The notes: generated from the letters alone by a model not told the origin. Counted from the stretch's first letter, positions 1 through 8,488 are shown. The stretch: DNA of 64,000 nt from Pseudonocardia terrae (GCF_021343995.1 NZ_JAJTTE010000022.1:1-64000); one strand, 5' to 3'. Numbers and translations are program-made.

Positions 1-485
1 GGCCCGGGCGGCGGGCCGGTGGGGCGGAAGGGCCGCTCCCCGTTGGTGCCGTGCGAGGGCGGGCCCGACCGGCCGTTCGGCGGGCCGCCGTGCGGCCCTG
101 TGCCCGGGAACTGCGGTCCGTGCCCGTTCGGGGGCGCCTGCGCGGCGCGCGGCGCGTGCCCGTTCTGCGGGGCCTGCGGGCTCACCTGCTGCGGGCCGTA
201 CCCGTTCGGAGAGCCCGGGCCGTGCCCGTTGACCTGCCCGGGAGGACCGGAGCCGGTGCCGGCGGGACCGTGCCCGTTCGGCTCCGCGTGGCCGCCCGGC
301 CCGCGCCCGTCGAACCCACCCTGCGGCCCCGGGAACGGGCCGCCGGCGGGCCCGGTGCCGGGCACGTGGCGCGCGGGGACCTCACCGACGGGGGCACCTC
401 CGCCCGACCGGGGGTCGGACGGATCCGTGGGCCCGTACCGCCGCGACGGGGCGCGGCGGTCGTCGGGGAGCTCGGGTGACGCCAC
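1..485 (-). CDS. lepB: Probable signal peptidase I, N-terminal part only
   Basis: An open frame starts at a GTG (complement of 483-485) and runs off the left edge without a stop, so about 161 N-terminal codons are visible. They are dominated by Gly, Pro, His, Asn and Gln, with about five spaced N-G-(H/Y)-(G/A)-P motifs. No membrane segment or catalytic motif is visible. The name rests on position: rplS followed by lepB is the usual actinobacterial order, the gap is only 44 bases, and many actinobacterial signal peptidases have a long disordered cytoplasmic N-terminus before the membrane anchor. If right, the enzyme cleaves signal peptides of exported proteins with a Ser/Lys dyad that would lie outside the window. 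Another proline-rich membrane protein cannot be excluded. Confidence 0.5.
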   Translation of the reverse strand, partial: MASPELPDDRRAPSRRYGPTDPSDPRSGGGAPVGEVPARHVPGTGPAGGPFPGPQGGFDGRGPGGHAEPNGHGPAGTGSGPPGQVNGHGPGSPNGYGPQQVSPQAPQNGHAPRAAQAPPNGHGPQFPGTGPHGGPPNGRSGPPSHGTNGERPFRPTGPPPG

Positions 486-529
486 GTGATGAGGCTACGT
501 CAGGGCCGCGTCTCGAAGGGGTGACGGGC

Positions 530-889
530 TCAGGACGCGGTCGGGGTCTCGCGCTTCTCCTTGATCTTGGCGGCCTTGCCGCGCAGGTCACGGAGGTAGT
601 AGAGCTTGGCGCGACGCACGTCACCCCGCGTCGCGACCTCGATCTTCTCGATGTTCGGGGTGTGCACCGGGAAGGTGCGCTCGACGCCCACGCCGAACGA
701 CACCTTGCGGACCGTGAAGGTCTCGCGGGCCCCGGCGCCCTGGCGACGGATGACGACGCCCTGGAACACCTGGACCCGGGAGCGGCTGCCCTCGATGACC
801 TTCACGTGCACCTTGAGCGTGTCACCCGGCCGGAAGCTGGGGATGTCGGAGCGCAGGATCTGTGCGTCCAGGTCGTCCAGGGTGTTCAT
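530..889 (-). CDS. rplS: 50S ribosomal protein L19
   Basis: This encodes 119 residues, the normal length for L19, a large-subunit protein at the interface with the 30S subunit. The N-terminus [10 protein letters not shown], the [10 protein letters not shown] segment and the [14 protein letters not shown] block near residues 88-101 are family signatures. The ATG at 887-889 gives the canonical start; the frame stays open far upstream, but that part is antisense to the mgtC-like gene. It lies downstream of trmD on the same strand, separated by about 160 bases in which I see no gene. That gap may hold its own promoter, as often happens for rplS. Confidence 0.97.
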   Translation of the reverse strand: MNTLDDLDAQILRSDIPSFRPGDTLKVHVKVIEGSRSRVQVFQGVVIRRQGAGARETFTVRKVSFGVGVERTFPVHTPNIEKIEVATRGDVRRAKLYYLRDLRGKAAKIKEKRETPTAS

Positions 890-1053
890 CGCGGGGTCCG
901 TCCTCGTCCAATGTTCGTCGTGCAAGCGTGCGTGCCAGGGCTCGGGCAGGGGCACCAGTCCCCGATGGGAGGCGCCGACACACGTGCGTCGGCCCGTGGC
1001 AACCCGTCCATAGTGCCAGACGGGTTCCGGGCGGGTGACACCGGTGGGGCCGG

Positions 1054-1806
1054 TCAGCCCCGCTCCGCTGCGTCCAGGGTATCGAGCACCGTGCGGTCGG
1101 CCGCGTCCAGGGCCCCCTCGGGCAGCGCGGCCAGCAGGTCGGGCCGCCGCCCGGCCGTCCGCTCGAGGGCGCGGTCGCGCCGCCACCGGTCGACGGCGGC
1201 GTGGTTGCCGCTGCGCAGCACGGCCGGGACCGGCAGGTCCCGCCACACCTCGGGCCGGGTGTAGGAGGGGCCCTCGAGCAGGCCGTCGGAGAAGGAGTCC
1301 TCGGCCGCCGAGCGCGGGTTGCCCAGCACTCCCGGCAGCAGCCGGGCGACGGCCTCGACCATCACCAGGACCGCCGCCTCGCCGCCGACCAGCACGTAGT
1401 CGCCGATGCTGACCTCGTCGACGGGCATCCGGGCCGCGTAGTGGTCGACGACGCGCTGGTCGATACCCTCGTAGCGGCCGCAGGCGAACACCAGCCGCTC
1501 CTCCCCCGCCCAGGCCCGGGCGGTCGCCTGCGTGAACGGCCGGCCGGCGGGCGTCGGCACCACCAGCCGCGCGGACCCGTCGCCCAGCACCTCGTCGAGC
1601 GCCTCGCCCCAGACCTGCGGCTTCATCACCATGCCGGGCCCGCCGCCGTAGGGAGCGTCGTCGACGGCCTGGTGGACGTCGTGCGTCCAGTGCCGCAGAT
1701 CGTGCACCCGGACGTCCATCAGGCCCTTCTCCACCGCCCGACCCAGCAGCGCCTCGCGCAGCGGGGCAAGGTAGCCCGGGAAGATGGTCACGACGTCGAT
1801 CCGCAC
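1054..1806 (-). CDS. trmD: tRNA (guanine37-N1)-methyltransferase
   Basis: The protein has 250 residues and starts [10 protein letters not shown], typical of TrmD, the SPOUT-fold enzyme that methylates N1 of G37 next to the anticodon and so prevents frameshifting. The motifs [12 protein letters not shown] (residues 49-60) and [11 protein letters not shown], which form the deep trefoil knot that binds S-adenosylmethionine, are intact, as is G-R-Y-E-G-I-D-Q-R. It is divergent from the mgtC-like gene, with only 32 bases between the start codons, so the promoters must overlap. In mycobacteria trmD follows rimM directly; here three genes intervene. Confidence 0.97.
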   Translation of the reverse strand: MRIDVVTIFPGYLAPLREALLGRAVEKGLMDVRVHDLRHWTHDVHQAVDDAPYGGGPGMVMKPQVWGEALDEVLGDGSARLVVPTPAGRPFTQATARAWAGEERLVFACGRYEGIDQRVVDHYAARMPVDEVSIGDYVLVGGEAAVLVMVEAVARLLPGVLGNPRSAAEDSFSDGLLEGPSYTRPEVWRDLPVPAVLRSGNHAAVDRWRRDRALERTAGRRPDLLAALPEGALDAADRTVLDTLDAAERG

Positions 1807-1838
1807 CGGGCGGATCCTGCCAAAGGGGAGGTGGCGAG

Positions 1839-2576
1839 GTGCCCACCGGCCTGTCCTCGCTGTGGTCCTCCGGCGGGCAGTGGTCGCTGGTCCTGCCGGT
1901 GCTGCTCGCGCTGATCCTCACCACGGTGATCGGACTGGAACGCGAGGCCGGCGCGAAGAGCGCGGGCCTGCGCACGCACACCCTGGTCGGGGTCGGCGCG
2001 GCGGTGTTCATGCTGGTCTCCAAGTACGGGTTCGCCGACCTGCTGAACACCTCGCACGTCGCCCTCGACCCGTCCCGGATCGGCGCCCAGATCGTGTCCG
2101 GCATCGGGTTCATCGGCGGTGGGCTGATCTTCGTCCGGCAGGACGTCGTCCGCGGCCTGACGACGGCGGCCACCGTCTGGCTCGCCGCCGGCATCGGCAT
2201 GGCCTGCGGCGCCGGCCTGCCGGTGCTGGCCGTGGCCGCCACCGCCGGGCACTTCGTGGTCACCCGCGGCCTGCTGCCCCTGGCGCGGGCGACCCAGCGG
2301 CACCGCCGCGACCCCCCGGTGCTGCGGCTCCGATACGCCGACGGCCACGGCATCCTCCGCACGGTCCTGCACCAGTGCACGCAGCAGGGCTGGGCCGTGC
2401 AGGACCTCGCGATCGAGCGGGAGACCGTGAGCGACGACGGCGACCGGCTCGCCGCCGTGACCCTGCAGCTCACGGGCCGGGGCGATCTCGCCGGACTGGC
2501 CACCGCGCTCGCCGAGGTCGAGGGCGTCCGCTCGGCCCGCACCGGCTACGAGGACACCTTCGACGAGGAGGAGTGA
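1839..2576 (+). CDS. MgtC/SapB family membrane protein
   Basis: This 245-residue protein carries the MgtC/SapB signature [19 protein letters not shown] (residues 31-49). About four membrane helices span residues 15-150 (for example [10 protein letters not shown]), followed by a roughly 95-residue soluble, ACT-like tail. The family includes virulence and low-magnesium survival factors; the function of most actinobacterial members is unknown. The GTG start at 1839 follows an AAGGGGAGG ribosome-binding site with good spacing. The gene sits between trmD and the Clp-N gene, its stop directly abutting the stop of the convergent Clp-N gene (TGA then TCA). It interrupts the usual rimM-trmD neighbourhood, which suggests a later insertion. 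Confidence 0.85.
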   Translation: MPTGLSSLWSSGGQWSLVLPVLLALILTTVIGLEREAGAKSAGLRTHTLVGVGAAVFMLVSKYGFADLLNTSHVALDPSRIGAQIVSGIGFIGGGLIFVRQDVVRGLTTAATVWLAAGIGMACGAGLPVLAVAATAGHFVVTRGLLPLARATQRHRRDPPVLRLRYADGHGILRTVLHQCTQQGWAVQDLAIERETVSDDGDRLAAVTLQLTGRGDLAGLATALAEVEGVRSARTGYEDTFDEEE

Positions 2577-3143
2577 TCAGCCACTCGCCTCGCCGCGGCC
2601 GAGCTCCTCGACCGCCGTACGCATGTCGTCGAGCGTGACGCCACGGGCCGCGAGCAGCTCCCGCGCCCCGCCCTCGGCGTGGAGCAGGCCGAGGAGCACG
2701 TGCTCGCTGCCGATCTCCTTGTGCTTCAGCCGCAGCGCCTCGCGCAGCGACAGCTCCAGCGCCTTCTTCGAGGCGTCGTCGAACGGGATGTGGCCGAACA
2801 TCCGCCGCTGCTTGCCGGCCCGGGTCCGGTCGAGCGCGCCCGGCCCGAAGGTCTCCTCCGCCTGCCGACGCACCTCGTCGAGGTCGATGCCCAGCAGGGC
2901 CAGCTTCTCCGCGTCGAGGGTCCTCTCCGCACGCGGGAGCCGCGTGATCTCCCCAGCCAGGTCGGCCCGCTCCACACCCGCCCGGCGCAGCAGCTCCGCG
3001 GCCGTCGACTCCGGCGTCGCGGGCGCGTCGTAGAGGCCGAGGAGCAAATTCTCGGTGCGGATCTGCGCCTGCCTGCGCTCGCGCGCGTCCTCCTGGGCCA
3101 GCACCACCGCGCGCCGGGCCGCCTGCGTGAACCGTTCGAACAT
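2577..3143 (-). CDS. Clp N-terminal domain protein (double Clp-N)
   Basis: The 188 residues resemble the N-domain of ClpC/ClpA chaperones and contain no AAA ATPase module. The start M-F-E-R-F-T-Q-A-A-R-R-A-V-V-L-A-Q and I-R-T-E-N-L-L-L-G-L match the first Clp repeat. The second half (F-D-D-A-S-K-K-A-L-E-L-S-L-R-E-A-L, then I-G-S-E-H-V-L-L-G-L-L) matches the second. Clp N-domains bind substrates or adaptors, so a free-standing one may act as an adaptor or decoy for ClpC. The gene lies 20 bases downstream of the small HTH gene on the same strand and almost certainly shares its transcript, a pairing that is common in actinobacteria. Confidence 0.88.
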   Translation of the reverse strand: MFERFTQAARRAVVLAQEDARERRQAQIRTENLLLGLYDAPATPESTAAELLRRAGVERADLAGEITRLPRAERTLDAEKLALLGIDLDEVRRQAEETFGPGALDRTRAGKQRRMFGHIPFDDASKKALELSLREALRLKHKEIGSEHVLLGLLHAEGGARELLAARGVTLDDMRTAVEELGRGEASG

Positions 3144-3163
3144 CGTCGTCTCCCTCCAGCGTC

Positions 3164-3379
3164 CTAGTACCCGAGCCGCCGGTACTTCTTGTGCACCGCC
3201 TGCTTGCTCACCTGCAGCACCCCCGCGATCTGCGCCCAGGACCAGCCCTGGGCCCGCGCGTTGCCCACCTGCAGCTCCTCGAGCGACTCCTGCAGCGCCC
3301 GGAGCGCCGCCACCGCCGCCAGGCCGACGTGCGGGTCCTTGCTGGACGCCGCCGCGGCCACCGCCGTCGCATCTGTCAT
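3164..3379 (-). CDS. Small helix-turn-helix regulator
   Basis: A 71-residue protein whose C-terminal half, G-W-S-W-A-Q-I-A-G-V-L-Q-V-S-K-Q-A-V-H-K (about residues 45-64) followed by K-Y-R-R-L, is a clear helix-turn-helix. The N-terminal half is a short Ala-rich helix likely to dimerise. It is the first gene of a two-gene unit with the Clp-N gene. Two palindromes of the form GTCAAC-N4-GTTGAC lie just upstream of its ATG, the nearest ending only 4 bases before the start codon. Autorepression by this protein is therefore the simplest reading, though only inferred. Proteins of this size and motif often accompany Clp-N genes. Confidence 0.85.
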   Translation of the reverse strand: MTDATAVAAAASSKDPHVGLAAVAALRALQESLEELQVGNARAQGWSWAQIAGVLQVSKQAVHKKYRRLGY

Positions 3380-3382
3380 GCC

Positions 3383-3426
3383 GTCAACCTACGTTGACGG
3401 CGCGCACTTCGTCAACTTTGGTTGAC
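3383..3426. promoter_or_regulatory. Twin palindromic operator upstream of the HTH/Clp-N pair
   Basis: Two copies of GTCAAC-N4-GTTGAC occur, at 3383-3398 (spacer CTAC) and 3411-3426 (spacer TTTG), 28 bases apart start to start. The first has 8-base arms when CC/GG flanks are counted, the second 7-base arms. They occupy the region where the HTH gene's promoter must lie. They are the most AT-rich stretch nearby and look like binding sites for a dimeric repressor, most simply the adjacent HTH protein. Confidence 0.75.
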
Positions 3427-3437
3427 GATAGCGGGGC

Positions 3438-3472
3438 GAGAAGGGCCCCGCCGCGGTGCGACGGGGCCTCTC
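3438..3472 (-). terminator. Probable terminator of rpsP-khpA-rimM
   Basis: An interrupted inverted repeat lies about 20 bases past the rimM stop. GAGA...GGCCCCG pairs with CGGGGCC...TCTC around an 11-base loop, with a 2-base bulge. No T-tract follows on the minus strand, as is usual for GC-rich actinobacterial terminators. Confidence 0.5.
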
Positions 3473-3491
3473 GGGTCGGATCAGGCGCAGG

Positions 3492-4127
3492 TCAGGGGGT
3501 GTCGAGGTCCAACAGGCCCTCGGGCGGCGCGACGACCACGCGTCCGCCCTCGAGGTCGATCGTCGGGACGATCTCGGCGACGAAGGGGACCAGCGCGTCG
3601 GGCCGGCCCTCGCGGGCGACGGCCAGCAGGTCGCCACCCGGACCGAGGACGACCTCGCGGACGGTCCCGATCACGGTGCCGTCGGACAGCTCGGCGCGCA
3701 GACCCTCGAGCTGGTGGACGTGGAACTCCTCCGGGTCCTCCGGCGGGGCCAGCTCGGCGGTCGGCACCAGTAGCTGCGCGCCGCGCAGCTCCTCCGCCCC
3801 CGTGCGGTCCGGCGCCTCGCGGAAGCGGACGAGCAGCCGCCCGGAGTGGGGTCGGCTGCTCTCCACGGTCAGCGTCGCGTCCGGGGCGTCCCGCCGCCGG
3901 GCCCGCAGCACGGAGCCCGCGGCGAAGCGCTCCTCCGGTGAGTCCGTGCGCACCTCGACGGCCAGCTCACCGCGCAGGCCGTGGACCTTCGCGACGATCC
4001 CGACGAGGACGTCCCCGCCCCCGGGACCGGCCGTGGCCCGAGGGGCCGGCGCGGCCGGTCTACGGATGCCCGCCGACGCCCGCCGCGGGACCCCCGCAGG
4101 TGTCCTACCGGTCGGTGTCGACGACAT
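3492..4127 (-). CDS. rimM: Ribosome maturation factor RimM
   Basis: RimM assists assembly of the 30S head by binding S19. The conserved opening V-L-V-G-I-V-A-K-V-H-G-L-R-G-E and the PRC-barrel part (F-H-V-H-Q-L-E-G-L, I-G-T-V-R-E-V, L-V-P-F-V-A-E-I-V-P) are intact. Family members usually begin right at the V-L-V-G motif. Here the only available starts are an ATG at 4127 or a GTG at 4139, each adding about 40 Arg/Pro/Gly-rich residues and overlapping the end of khpA by 23 or 35 bases. I chose the ATG; neither has a convincing ribosome-binding site. It is the last gene of the rpsP-khpA-rimM operon. Confidence 0.93.
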   Translation of the reverse strand: MSSTPTGRTPAGVPRRASAGIRRPAAPAPRATAGPGGGDVLVGIVAKVHGLRGELAVEVRTDSPEERFAAGSVLRARRRDAPDATLTVESSRPHSGRLLVRFREAPDRTGAEELRGAQLLVPTAELAPPEDPEEFHVHQLEGLRAELSDGTVIGTVREVVLGPGGDLLAVAREGRPDALVPFVAEIVPTIDLEGGRVVVAPPEGLLDLDTP

Positions 4128-4344
4128 CGACCCGCACACCCCGTCCGCCGATGCCCCCCATCACGGTGCGCAGCGCGGTGGCGGTACGCCCGCCGCGACC
4201 GATGACCTTGCCCAGGTCCTCGGGGTGCACCCGGACCTCCAGGGTCCGGCCCCGGCGGTTCGTGACGAGGTCCACCCGGACCTCGTCCGGGTGGTCGACG
4301 ATGCCCCGGACCAGGTGCTCCAGGGCGTCCGCCAGCACGCTCAC
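4105..4344 (-). CDS. khpA: KH-domain RNA-binding protein
   Basis: A 79-residue single KH-domain protein of the KhpA (YlqC) family. The KH core [20 protein letters not shown] contains the G-x-x-G loop (G-R-G-G) that grips RNA. Partners in other bacteria include KhpB, and roles in cell elongation and small-RNA binding have been described for homologues. Its GTG start overlaps the rpsP stop by four bases (GTGA), which implies translational coupling, and it precedes rimM as in most actinobacteria. Confidence 0.92.
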   Translation of the reverse strand: MSVLADALEHLVRGIVDHPDEVRVDLVTNRRGRTLEVRVHPEDLGKVIGRGGRTATALRTVMGGIGGRGVRVDVVDTDR

Positions 4345-4787
4345 GACTCGGTCGACTCAGCCTCGTCGGCCTTGGGGGCCTCGTCGGCCTTCTCGGCCTT
4401 GGCGGCCTTCTTCTTCGGCGTGGTGGCCTCGGTGGTGGGCTCCTCGCCGGCGGCGGCGAGCGCGGCGTTGAAGCGCGCCAGCTTGTCCACCTTCTCCGGC
4501 TGCGGCTTCAGGGTGCCCTCGGCGCCCGGCAGACCGTTGAACTTCTGCCAGTCACCGGTGATCTCGAGCAGGTGCTGCACCGGCTCGGTCGGCAGCGCGC
4601 CGACACCCAGCCAGTACTGCGCGCGCTCCGAGTCGATCTCGATGAGGCTCGGCTCGTTCTTCGGGTGGTACTTGCCGATCGTCTCGATGGCGCGCCCGCT
4701 GCGGCGGGTGCGCGAGTCGGCGACGACGACGCGGTAGTACGGCTGACGGATCTTGCCCAGACGCATCAGCTTGATCTTGACGGCCAC
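4341..4787 (-). CDS. rpsP: 30S ribosomal protein S16
   Basis: The first 85 or so residues are canonical S16 ([11 protein letters not shown], then [17 protein letters not shown], then I-E-T-I-G-K-Y-H-P). S16 is needed for assembly of the small subunit's 5' domain. At 148 residues it is longer than the bacterial norm because of a charged Ala/Lys/Glu tail, a feature of many actinobacterial S16 proteins. It opens the operon with khpA and rimM. The roughly 147 bases upstream, before the CPBP gene, should hold the operon promoter; a TATTCT/AGAATA patch near 4920-4925 is the only AT-rich candidate I see. Confidence 0.96.
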   Translation of the reverse strand: MAVKIKLMRLGKIRQPYYRVVVADSRTRRSGRAIETIGKYHPKNEPSLIEIDSERAQYWLGVGALPTEPVQHLLEITGDWQKFNGLPGAEGTLKPQPEKVDKLARFNAALAAAGEEPTTEATTPKKKAAKAEKADEAPKADEAESTES

Positions 4788-4934
4788 GCTTCTCGGTGCT
4801 CCTCGCGGATCGTGTGTGCTGCTCGTGAGTCAGCGCAGGACCGCGTGGGGGTACGGCTCGCTCACTCGACTGCTCCCGGCCGCGGCATCGGTAGAGGGCC
4901 GGCCACGGACCTGACGCACTATTCTGCCAGACGC

Positions 4935-5783
4935 CTACAGCGACGCGGGCACCCCTCCGGTCAGCGCGAGGGCCAGTCCGAGCGCCGGCAGCAGGTTGTT
5001 GACCTGGTGCGCCACGATGCTCGCCGGCAGCCGCCCGGTGAAGGCCCGGGCCAGCCCGATCGGCAGCGCCACGACCAGCAGCAACGGCGTGCGGGTCAGC
5101 TCGAAGTGGGCCATCGCGAACAGCAGCGTGGTGATGGCGAAGGCCACCCAGCGGTTCGCCCCGTGCTTGGTGACCGCGCCCCAGAGCAGCCCGCGGTAGA
5201 CGATCTCCTCGCACACCGGTGCCACGAACGCGACCAGCACGAACACCCCGAGCGCGACCGGCCAGCCGACCCGGATGCCGTCGAACGCCTGACCGACGGC
5301 CGTGGTCGCGTTGTCCGGCCCGACGATCGCCACGTAGACCAGCGAGGCCGGCACGCTCACGACGAGGCCGCCGAGGCCCCACAGCAGGCCGGCGCCGATG
5401 TCCCGGGCGCTCCCGCGCAGCCCCAGGTCGATCCGCGGGCCGTTGCCGCGCACCCGGGTGACGAGCAGCGCCGTCCCGGCGGCCAGCAGGGTCGGCACCG
5501 ACAACCCGAGGATCACCGCGGCGACCGACGGGCCCCCACGACCGGCCAGCAGGGCGGCGATGAGGAACGACGAGCCGAGGAACAGGACCTCGACCAGGAC
5601 GTACGCCCCGATCCCCCAGCGGTGCGGGGGCGGGTCCAGGACGACCGGCGGCTCCGGCGCCCCCGCCGGGCCCTGCGGCTGCGCGTACTGGGGCAGCTCC
5701 TGCGGCGGCGCGGACGGGAACGGGCCGGTCGGCGGCGGGGCGGACGGCGGGTCCGGGGTCGAGTCGGGCTGGCCCACGATCAC
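4935..5783 (-). CDS. CPBP family intramembrane metalloprotease
   Basis: This 282-residue protein has a Pro-rich cytoplasmic N-terminus of about 55 residues followed by roughly eight membrane helices. The three motifs of the CPBP/Rce1 (CAAX-protease-like) family are present: E-E-I-V-Y-R-G, F-A-M-A-H-F-E and H-Q-V-N-N, supplying the glutamates, histidines and asparagine of the intramembrane active site. Substrates of actinobacterial members are mostly unknown; some process bacteriocins or mature peptides. The frame starts at a GTG at 5783. It lies between the amidohydrolase gene and rpsP, with no evidence of functional coupling to either. Confidence 0.88.
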   Translation of the reverse strand: MIVGQPDSTPDPPSAPPPTGPFPSAPPQELPQYAQPQGPAGAPEPPVVLDPPPHRWGIGAYVLVEVLFLGSSFLIAALLAGRGGPSVAAVILGLSVPTLLAAGTALLVTRVRGNGPRIDLGLRGSARDIGAGLLWGLGGLVVSVPASLVYVAIVGPDNATTAVGQAFDGIRVGWPVALGVFVLVAFVAPVCEEIVYRGLLWGAVTKHGANRWVAFAITTLLFAMAHFELTRTPLLLVVALPIGLARAFTGRLPASIVAHQVNNLLPALGLALALTGGVPASL

Positions 5784-5837
5784 GACGCTACCCGCCGGGA
5801 CCGCGCGCGGCCGCCCACCGGGTGCGGGATCCCCCGG

Positions 5838-6905
5838 TCAGTACCGCTGCCCGCGGAGCAGGACCAGCGCCGGGTCACGCAGGACCGCCGGGTTCCGCCG
5901 CGGGTCCTCCCGGTACACGACCAGGTCCGCCGGTGCGCCCGGCTCGAGCCCCGGCCGTCCCAGCCAGCGGCGGGCGGTCCAGGACGCGGCGCCCACGGGG
6001 TCGGGGTGGCCGGCCTGCCGGAGCGCCTCGACCTCGTCGGCGATCCGGCCGTGCCGGATGCCGCCCCCGGCGTCGGTCCCGGCGAAGACGGGGACGCCGG
6101 CGTCGATCGCCCGCCCGATCGTGTCCCGGGCGGTGCGGTGCAGCTCGCGCATGTGCTCGGCGTAGGCGGGGTACTTGGCGGCCTTGTCGGCGATCCCGGG
6201 GAAGGTGTCGACGTTGATCAGTGTGGGCACCAGCGCGGTCCCGCGGGCGGTCATCTCGGCGATGAGCTCGTCCGTGAGGCCGGTGCCGTGCTCGATGCAG
6301 TCGATCCCGGCGCCGATCAGCCCGTGCAGGGCCTCGGTGCCGAAGACGTGCGCGGTGACGCGGGCGCCGGCGGCGTGCGCGGCGTCGATCGCGGCCTTCA
6401 GCACCTCGTCGGACCAGAGCGGGGCGAGGTCGGCGTCGGCGCCCATCCCCCGGTCGATCCAGTCCCCGACGAGCTTCACCCAGCCGTCGCCCGCGGCGGC
6501 CTGCTCGGCGACGACCTCGGGCAGCAGGGCCGGATCGTCGAGGTCGATCGACAGGCCGGGGATGTACCGCTTGGGCCGGGCGAGGTGCCGCGCGGCGCGG
6601 ATGATCTCCGGGAGGTCCTCGCGACCGCGCAGCGGCGTGGTGTCCGTGGGCGAGCCGCAGTCCCGCAGCAGCAGTGCGCCCGCCCCGCGCTCGGTGATCG
6701 CCTGCTGCTCGCACTCCGCGAGGTCGGCGGGTGCGCCACCGGTGGCGATGCCGACGTGGCAGTGGGCGTCGACCAGCCCGGGGAGGATGAACGGCGCGTC
6801 GACCGTCTCGGCGCCGGGCAGGGGCTCCGCGCTGACCCGGCCGGCGTCGTCGACGTACAGGTCCGTGCCACCGTCCGGCAGGACGGTGCCGCGCAGGTGC
6901 AGCAC
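5838..6905 (-). CDS. Amidohydrolase family protein
   Basis: A 355-residue TIM-barrel metal-dependent hydrolase. Visible metal-site motifs are D-A-H-C-H-V-G on strand 1, W-V-K-L-V-G-D (possible carbamylated Lys), V-T-A-H-V-F-G, I-E-H-G-T-G and F-A-G-T-D-A-G, in the order typical of imidazolonepropionase-like and prolidase-like amidohydrolases. The C-terminal beta-sandwich part (P-G-A-P-A-D-L-V-V-Y) is also present. The substrate cannot be read from sequence. Its GTG start overlaps the ffh stop by one base (TAGTG), so it is likely translated from the ffh transcript; an amidohydrolase gene follows ffh in mycobacteria as well. Confidence 0.88.
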   Translation of the reverse strand: MLHLRGTVLPDGGTDLYVDDAGRVSAEPLPGAETVDAPFILPGLVDAHCHVGIATGGAPADLAECEQQAITERGAGALLLRDCGSPTDTTPLRGREDLPEIIRAARHLARPKRYIPGLSIDLDDPALLPEVVAEQAAAGDGWVKLVGDWIDRGMGADADLAPLWSDEVLKAAIDAAHAAGARVTAHVFGTEALHGLIGAGIDCIEHGTGLTDELIAEMTARGTALVPTLINVDTFPGIADKAAKYPAYAEHMRELHRTARDTIGRAIDAGVPVFAGTDAGGGIRHGRIADEVEALRQAGHPDPVGAASWTARRWLGRPGLEPGAPADLVVYREDPRRNPAVLRDPALVLLRGQRY

Positions 6906-8488
6906 TACTTGCCCTTCTTGTTCCCGAAGTTCAGCTTCGAGGGGTCGAAGCCGGGCGGGAGCTGGTCGAGGCCGGGCGGCATCTGCTGCAGGCTGGGCGG
7001 CAGCTGCGAGAGGTCGGCGCCGAACGGGTTCGCCCCGGCGGGCTGGCGGTTCGGCCGGTTGCTCTTCTTGGCCTGCTTGGCCTTGCGCTTGTTCTTCGCC
7101 TGCTTGCGGGTGGCCGAGCGGCCGCCCCCGAACCCGAACTGGCCCGCCATCATCTTCATCTGCTTGCGGGCCTCGAAGAAGCGGTTGACCAGGTCGTTCA
7201 CGTCCGAGACGGTGACGCCCGAGCCGTTCGCGATGCGCAGCCGCCGCGAACCGTTGATGATCTTCGGGTCGGCCCGCTCGGCCGGCGTCATGCCGCGGAT
7301 GATCGCCTGCAGTTTGTCCAGCTGCCGGTCGTCGACCTGGGCGAGCGCTTCCTTCATCTGCGCCGAGTTGGCGCCGGGGAGCATGTTCAGGATGTTCCCG
7401 ATCGGGCCCATCTTGCGGATGGCGAGCATCTGCTCGAGGAAGTCCTCCAGGGTGAGCTCACCCGTGGAGATCTTCTGGGCGGCCTTCTGCGACTGCTCCT
7501 CGTCGAAGACCCGCTCGGCCTGCTCGATCAGGGTGAGCAGGTCACCCATGCCCAGGATCCGGCTGGCCATCCGGTCCGGGTGGAAGACGTCGAAGTCCTC
7601 GAGCTTCTCGCCGTTCGACGCGAACAGGATCGGCTGGCCGGTGACCTCGCGGACCGACAGCGCGGCACCACCGCGGGCGTCGCCGTCGAGCTTGGTGAGC
7701 ACGACCCCGGAGAAGCCCACGCCGTCCCGGAACGCCTCGGCCGTGGCCACCGCGTCCTGACCGATCATCGCGTCGACCACGAACAGGGTCTCGTTCGGCT
7801 GCACCGCGGCCTTGATGTCGCTGGCCTGCTGCATCAGCTCGGCGTCGACACCCAGGCGGCCCGCGGTGTCGACGATGACGATGTCGTACTGCTTCTCGCG
7901 GGCGAAGGCCACACCGCGGCGCGCGACGTCGACGGGGTCGCCGACGCCGTCGCGCTGCGCGCCGCCCGGCTGTGTCTGATCACCGGTCGCTGACGCGCCC
8001 GGATGCGGCGCGAAGGTCGGCACCCCGGCGCGCTCGCCGACGATCTGCAGCTGGTTCACGGCGTTGGGCCGCTGGAGGTCGCAGGCGACCAGCAGCGGGG
8101 TGTGGCCCTGGTCCTTGAGGTGGCGGGCCAGCTTGCCGGCGAGGGTCGTCTTACCGGAACCCTGGAGACCGGCGAGCATGACGACGCTCGGCGGCTCCTT
8201 GGCCAGCGCGATGCGGCGGGTCTCGCCGCCGAGGATCCCGATGAGCTCCTCGTTGACGATCTTGACGACCTGCTGCGCCGGGTTCAGCGCCTGGGAGACC
8301 TCGACGCCCTTCGCCCGCTCCTTGATCCGGGCGATGAAGGACCGCACGACCGGCAGCGCGACGTCGGCCTCGAGCAGCGCGATGCGGATCTCGCGCGCCG
8401 TGGTGTCGATGTCGGCGTCGGACAACCGGCCCTTGCCGCGCAGGTCGCGCAGCGCTCCGGAGAGGCGGTCGCTCAGGGTGTCGAACAC
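6905..8488 (-). CDS. ffh: Signal recognition particle protein Ffh
   Basis: Ffh is the GTPase that binds signal sequences with SRP RNA and hands ribosomes to FtsY. All parts are visible in 527 residues: the N-domain (F-D-T-L-S-D-R-L-S), the P-loop G-L-Q-G-S-G-K-T-T, V-D-T-A-G-R-L, T-K-L-D-G-D-A-R-G-G and the Met-rich M-domain with S-R-R-L-R-I-A-N-G-S-G. A Lys-rich then Pro/Gln-rich tail ends the protein. The GTG at 8486-8488 gives the family's start; the longer frame upstream is the repeat array. After F-A-P-H-P-G-A-S there is an insertion of about a dozen Gly/Gln-rich residues compared with what I recall of mycobacterial Ffh. Confidence 0.96.
   Translation of the reverse strand: MFDTLSDRLSGALRDLRGKGRLSDADIDTTAREIRIALLEADVALPVVRSFIARIKERAKGVEVSQALNPAQQVVKIVNEELIGILGGETRRIALAKEPPSVVMLAGLQGSGKTTLAGKLARHLKDQGHTPLLVACDLQRPNAVNQLQIVGERAGVPTFAPHPGASATGDQTQPGGAQRDGVGDPVDVARRGVAFAREKQYDIVIVDTAGRLGVDAELMQQASDIKAAVQPNETLFVVDAMIGQDAVATAEAFRDGVGFSGVVLTKLDGDARGGAALSVREVTGQPILFASNGEKLEDFDVFHPDRMASRILGMGDLLTLIEQAERVFDEEQSQKAAQKISTGELTLEDFLEQMLAIRKMGPIGNILNMLPGANSAQMKEALAQVDDRQLDKLQAIIRGMTPAERADPKIINGSRRLRIANGSGVTVSDVNDLVNRFFEARKQMKMMAGQFGFGGGRSATRKQAKNKRKAKQAKKSNRPNRQPAGANPFGADLSQLPPSLQQMPPGLDQLPPGFDPSKLNFGNKKGK

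Noticed and set aside
4572..7760. A 1062-codon plus-strand frame
   Set aside because: It is antisense to rpsP, the CPBP gene, the amidohydrolase gene and ffh, all clear families; such shadow frames are expected at this GC content.
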